A DNA stretch of 64,000 nucleotides, taken from the NCBI RefSeq assembly GCF_032062135.1, contig NC_092869.1, positions 43,786,573-43,850,572 on the forward strand. The letters run 5' to 3'. This DNA is from Pyxicephalus adspersus (lineage: Eukaryota > Chordata > Amphibia > Anura > Pyxicephalidae). A program made the position numbers and the translations under genes. This document shows positions 60,013 through 64,000 of this stretch, piece after piece (positions within the stretch are counted from its first letter, which is position 1; every line of letters starts with the position of its first letter). The notes below the pieces were generated by a model that saw only the letters and a list, made by a program, of their open reading frames with translations, did no database searches and was not told where the DNA came from.

Positions 60013-60190
60013 GTTCTTGTATATAATTTGGGGCTGGAACAAATATCAATAATAATATTACTATTGTTTAATCTATGCTGGAGAATCTTAGTTATCTTGC
60101 TTTTCTTGCTGATTAGATAGCTCAAGTTGTGACTCTTCAACTGGGGTGTGTCTTACCTCTGCAGAAAGACCACTGCTTCCTTTAGGAGAG

Positions 60191-61255
60191 CAAGAGTCCT
60201 TTTCCACACCTTGATGGTACTGGATTGCTTTTCTACTCTTTCCATTGCAAAGCAGCTGTTGCAGACTTTTTGCTTTGTTGCACTTGGAATTCGTTTGGGC
60301 TTTCAATATTTTTAATGAAACATTTATGAATAGGAACACGTGTGCTGCATCCATCATGGGAAACCTCAGCAAACCCCGCTGTGCTCCCTCGATGGCTGCA
60401 TGGAGACGCATTCAGGAACCTTTGATGCAAATATAAGTTGCATTGATTTCATGCAAGGCCTGGAAGTTTCTCCGGAGTTCTCGGTGTCCCCTCCTCTGCT
60501 TCTCCATGGCCCGGAGGAGGGAAGTGACTGATGAAGTCTCCCCTCATTGTCTCCTCCGAGGTGTCACCGATATGCAAATCCTGGGCGACGCTTTATGATA
60601 TTTGGGCTGATTGATACTTTGTGGTAATAGCGACATCCGCTCCTGGATGGTTTATGTCTGACGGATGGCCAAACCTTAAGCATTATCCCAGGAGACAAGG
60701 TGATTAAGATGAAGGTTTTGATGAATTTCAGCAGGAAATTATGAAATCCTTCCTCACAAATCTCTTTTCATTAATTTTAGCCGCATCCAGAGATCTTTTC
60801 TGGAGGCAAAAACGGGAAGCGAAATGATTTGTGGCTTTTCAAATGCAAATCTTGACGGCTACCAGAAAGCTCAAGGTGGATGGAGTTATCGGGTGAGCTC
60901 ACCTCCATCTCTATATAGAAGTAACATCTGCACGTTTCTGTGACTTTAAATAAATAAGAATTGGTATGTCGTGGTGGAAACGCTGCATTAGGGTGCCAAT
61001 TTGGTGTGAAAATGTCAAATCTGCAGCTTTTGGTGAAATAATTCCTGATGATCCTGCCAAGAAAATGGTTGATTATACACTTCCTGTGCTCTTCTTTACT
61101 CCTCGGTTGTCCTACAGGATGCTGAATGAAACTGCAAGTGGCTACTTCAACACACATTCCACAGACATGGCTCAATGTTGTCACCATCAGGAATCCTGTC
61201 CTGAGAAATGTCATGCAGTGAATGTGCGCAGGGAATAGTTGTAATGTATTTGGAT
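60191..61255. other. Unique sequence, no gene recognised
   Basis: The minus frame 60777-61214 (145 codons) and the opposed plus frame 60966-61238 overlap and neither shows a known domain. 60460-60960 looks unique and even in composition. Confidence 0.4.
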
Positions 61256-61690
61256 CGCTCCTACTTTCTGCTCATTTAAAAGAGCCCTCAGAATCCAACA
61301 CTACAACCCCACCTACCCGTCTTCTTCTGTCTCTTAAACCCTTACTACTTACCCACCATTCCATATCCCCCTCCTATTGTGTGATACTTCCCCCACCTCT
61401 TAGTTTGTATGCTCTTGCCTAATACACAAATCCCTCCACAGTCCCACCTATCTTTCTTCCCTGATAAAAAAAATCTTAACCTAGCCGCTCTCTTCGCTCC
61501 TCCATTGACCTAATAATGTCTTCCTTACTCATAACCTCCTCACACGCACGGCTCCACGACTTTTCTAGAGCTGCCCCGACTCTCTGGAATGGTCTCCTCT
61601 TCCTATTTGGCTTTTTCCTACTTCTGCTCATTTAAAAGAGCCCTCAAAACCCAACGCTTCAACCTCACCTTAGTGTGTTTTATTTATAAA
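61256..61690 (+). mobile_element. Two head-to-tail LINE 3' fragments
   Basis: 61256-61425 carries TCTGCTCATTTAAAAGAGCC, then CCATTCCATATCCCCCTCCT and CCACCTCTTAGTTTGTATGC (3' UTR). 61488-61680 starts further upstream in the LINE (CATAACCTCCTCACACGCAC, CTCTCTGGAATGGTCTCC, the same coding region as in 1-510) and repeats TCTGCTCATTTAAAAGAGCC. Both are non-coding remnants. Confidence 0.75.
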
Positions 61691-62207
61691 GGTAAAACTT
61701 TTATTATAAAATAAAAACAAACCGTTCTTATGAATGCTTATAAAATGTTAGCTGGGGATCAGCTTTAATTTATCATTCAGTTTTGTAAAATTCATCTGAG
61801 ACTATGAGTCCATCCAACTCCCCCCTGTGTGGAGGTGCTGCATTCCAAGGGTGGCTACATTTCTGCTCCACAGATACACGGCAAGAAGTGTAGCCACCCT
61901 AAGACAAGAAGCGCGTTAATGGCAGGATTAAAAAAAAGAAATCAAATGCAAGTGACATGCAGCCATATCCGAGAGAGATGCACACCATAGTTTGGCTCCC
62001 TGTTGCATATTAATGAGCAAAATCTCTCCAGTGGAGTCTTCAGGAAATCAGATTTCACCCAGCAGAGTGATTTCCCTTTGGAATGAATATACCCTTTAAA
62101 TGCAAATAAAAGAAAATGCGACCAGGCAGGTCTTTTATTGCAGAAGGGACTTACCTGTCTGGTTGCAGTTTTTTGATAACACTCACCTGTCATTGTTCTA
62201 TCACAGG
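61691..62207. other. Mostly unique; MITE-like piece at 62100-62205
   Basis: GCGACCAGGCAGGTCTTTTAT then TGCAGAAGGGAC at 62118-62150 relates to 51890-51935 and 63375-63410 in either orientation. No gene seen. Confidence 0.45.
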
Positions 62208-62282
62208 TGCTGCGTAATATGTTGGCGCTATATAAATCCTGTTTAATATTATTAATAATAATAATATTAATAATAATATTCA
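62208..62282 (+). mobile_element. LINE 3' tail with (TAA)n end
   Basis: GTGCTGCGTAATATGTTGGC, GCTATATAAATCCTG and an ATTATTAATAATAATAAT-type end. Confidence 0.85.
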
Positions 62283-62505
62283 TCGTCGTCCGTCGATCTC
62301 CCTCTCCAGCGTCGGGTGCCAGCGGGACCGGTAAGATGCCGGCCGGTATCTTGTGTTCCGCTGCCCGGCATCTTGCGTTCCGCCGCCCGGCCGGCTGAAC
62401 ACAAGATCCTGGCCCGCTGAACACAAGATACCGGCCGGCATCTTACCTGGTCCTGCTGATCGTCCACGTCCGTCTTCGTCCAGCGCCGGATGATCTCTGC
62501 AGGGA
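62283..62505. repeat. CpG-rich inverted repeat beside an assembly gap
   Basis: 62331-62358 is an exact reverse complement of 62419-62446 (28 bases, beginning GTAAGATGCCGGCCGG). Between them TCTTG(T/C)GTTC and CCGGCC recur, and the match continues outward with mismatches. The stretch is far richer in G+C and CpG than the rest of the window. Confidence 0.9.
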
Positions 62506-62919
62506 NNNNNNNNNNNNNNNNNNNNNNNNNNNNNNNNNNNNNNNNNNNNNNNNNNNNNNNNNNNNNNNNNNNNNNNNNNNNNNNNNNNNNNNNNNNNNNN
62601 NNNNNNNNNNNNNNNNNNNNNNNNNNNNNNNNNNNNNNNNNNNNNNNNNNNNNNNNNNNNNNNNNNNNNNNNNNNNNNNNNNNNNNNNNNNNNNNNNNNN
62701 NNNNNNNNNNNNNNNNNNNNNNNNNNNNNNNNNNNNNNNNNNNNNNNNNNNNNNNNNNNNNNNNNNNNNNNNNNNNNNNNNNNNNNNNNNNNNNNNNNNN
62801 NNNNNNNNNNNNNNNNNNNNNNNNNNNNNNNNNNNNNNNNNNNNNNNNNNNNNNNNNNNNNNNNNNNNNNNNNNNNNNNNNNNNNNNNNNNNNNNNNNNN
62901 NNNNNNNNNNNNNNNNNNN
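62506..62919. other. Assembly gap (414 N)
   Basis: A run of N directly after the CpG-rich inverted repeat; the right side starts AAAAAAATAAAAG. Confidence 1.
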
Positions 62920-63085
62920 AAAAAAATAAAAGTAAATACATTTTTTATATTCATATTATCTACTAGAACCCTTGTTCGGACATATTTCTGTAAGTTACAG
63001 GTCTACAATTTCAAAAAAAAATTTCATGAAAAACAGTGGATCACTTTTGGTACAGAAATCTAGACCTCAGTGTAACGCTCAGGTG

Positions 63086-63116
<31 letters not shown>

Positions 63117-63182
63117 TAACAAGTGCTGCGTAATATATTGGCTCTATATAAATCCTGTTTATTAATAATAATAATAATATTA
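63086..63182 (+). mobile_element. (AAT)n microsatellite and LINE 3' tail
   Basis: (TAA)11 at 63086-63118, then AAGTGCTGCGTAATATATTG, GCTCTATATAAATCCTG and (TAA)n again. The two microsatellites on either side suggest one tail inserted in another's (TAA)n. Confidence 0.8.
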
Positions 63183-63420
63183 TCACAGGTGCTGCAATCT
63201 TCATTAGCTGCACCTGGAATATGTAATGATGCAGCTCTGGTGCATGGACGCAGGAGTTCATATTGTCGTCAGCCCTTTGGCATGCCAGGGTGCTCAGCAT
63301 ATCCCAGCATCCTCCATGCACAGCTCAGTGTATCTAGAAAAGAAGAGGTGAGTTTTTTTTTCTTGCAGACATCACCTGTCCCTTCTGCAATAACAACCTT
63401 ACCTGCATGCATGGACGCGT
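63183..63420. repeat. Dispersed MITE-like repeat fragment
   Basis: CACAGGTGCTGCAATCTTCA, CTCCATGCACAGCTCAGTG and CACCTGTCCCTTCTGCAATAA resemble blocks at 51890-52110 and 62130-62205. No coding capacity. Confidence 0.45.
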
Positions 63421-64000
63421 TCTACTTTACGGACACAAATTGAAAGCCCCCAGATTCTTCTTCCTACATGAGGGCTTTCAATCCTCCATCCAAGAAAAGG
63501 AATTGCAGACTGTACATAACCTTGAGCTGTCAATGAATGACTCCTTCCCCCGGTCGGAGCTCCGTTTTAATTGCAAGCTCGCTTTTATTCGTTTGCGCTT
63601 GGCTAAATATTTCGCACTTTTCTGCCACATTTCAGACCTGGAAATTTTTAAAGCTATTATATTGAAGCTTACATTATTTTCCTATTAACAGATAAACAGA
63701 GAAGTAACATAAAATATTTTCTCTGGCTCTTTACGGAGCTATTACAGCGCTCTACTTGAAAGGTTTCATTGACTATAAAAGCTGTGATTAATGAAATTCC
63801 ACAAGATGTGCTCGAGATGCGCTAATGTCAAGGACAAATATTGAAACACATCGAGAACAGGACGCCAAGTGCAGATAACAGCTGCAATGTCTCTAAGAGA
63901 AGCTATTAGAAGGAGAAAAACAGCTCAGCCAGCATCATCTGCCAATCATTCCACCAAATCACAAGGCTGTCAGAGAAATCACAGACTGTCAGCAGCCCAG
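63421..64000. other. Unique sequence, possible conserved non-coding element
   Basis: 63530-63960 has no repeat, even composition and several homeobox-like cores (TTAATGA, GATTAATG). The look is that of a conserved non-coding element, but a single sequence cannot show conservation. The 93-codon frame at 63407-63688 has no domain. Confidence 0.3.

Larger units (their letters stand above)
58508..60190. repeat. 1.7 kb imperfect palindrome (outer arms)
   Basis: AAGGAAGCAGTGG-type sequence at the right (minus strand, 60175-60190) and GGAAGCAGTGGCCTCTCTAC at 58511 are inverted partners, continuing through AGACACACCCC and an AATCAGCA block. Both encode the same short peptide GSSGLS-x-E-x-RHTP in opposite orientation, which confirms homology. 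The inner element 58608-60012 lies between them. Confidence 0.7.

Noticed and set aside
60777..61214. 145-codon minus-strand frame
   Set aside because: Overlapped by a plus frame of similar quality; no motif recognised.

Overview
The window looks like non-coding DNA from a frog, most likely a ranoid. The basis is the interspersed repeats: a LINE whose 3' end carries a short GCGCTATATAAATCCTG-type tail followed by (TAA)n, a tRNA-derived SINE with a closely similar tail, several terminal-inverted-repeat MITEs, and many elements with a bipartite ACGCGTTTCGCC / GGCTTCCTCAGGGG core. Placing it in ranoid frogs rests on remembered repeat families and was not tested by a search. Two runs of N (37391-37706 and 62506-62919) show it is part of a draft scaffold.

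I find no complete protein-coding gene. The only stretch that reads like a host or domesticated coding exon is 18969-19319 (+), which ends in a stop codon, has a plausible splice acceptor and encodes a peptide I do not recognise. Two transposon coding remnants are clear: the C-terminal end of a CR1/L2-like LINE reverse transcriptase ORF (1-510, minus strand) and the C-terminal end of a Tc1/mariner-like transposase (about 14051-14250, minus strand). Nearly all other open frames lie in tandem repeats or are short and featureless.

Layout. 0-10 kb: LINE remnant, a 50-53 bp array rich in CCAAT and E-box-like sites (4.4-5.6 kb) containing a duplicated block around an insertion, a 43 bp array with a 250 bp higher-order period (7.6-8.9 kb), and a MITE inserted inside a bipartite-core element (9.0-9.9 kb). 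10-20 kb: LINE and SINE tail-to-tail (11.1-11.6 kb), Tc1 remnant, pyrimidine tract, three bipartite cores, candidate exon. 20-35 kb: long pyrimidine-rich (21.0-22.6 kb) and purine-rich (25.6-26.3 kb) arrays, SINEs, a 510 bp element with perfect 17 bp terminal inverted repeats, and two more minisatellites. 35-50 kb: mostly unique sequence, one gap, SINEs, several MITEs, and one arm of an inverted repeat pair (42.4-43.4 kb) whose partner lies at 53.1-54.0 kb. 49-56 kb: four minisatellites. 58.5-60.2 kb: a large imperfect palindrome of nested elements. 61-64 kb: LINE fragments, a CpG-rich inverted repeat beside the second gap, and a unique tail that could be a conserved non-coding element.

Tandem arrays total roughly 9-10 kb (about 15%), which is high. 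The unique stretches between them resemble intron or intergenic DNA; I could not tell which gene, if any, they belong to.
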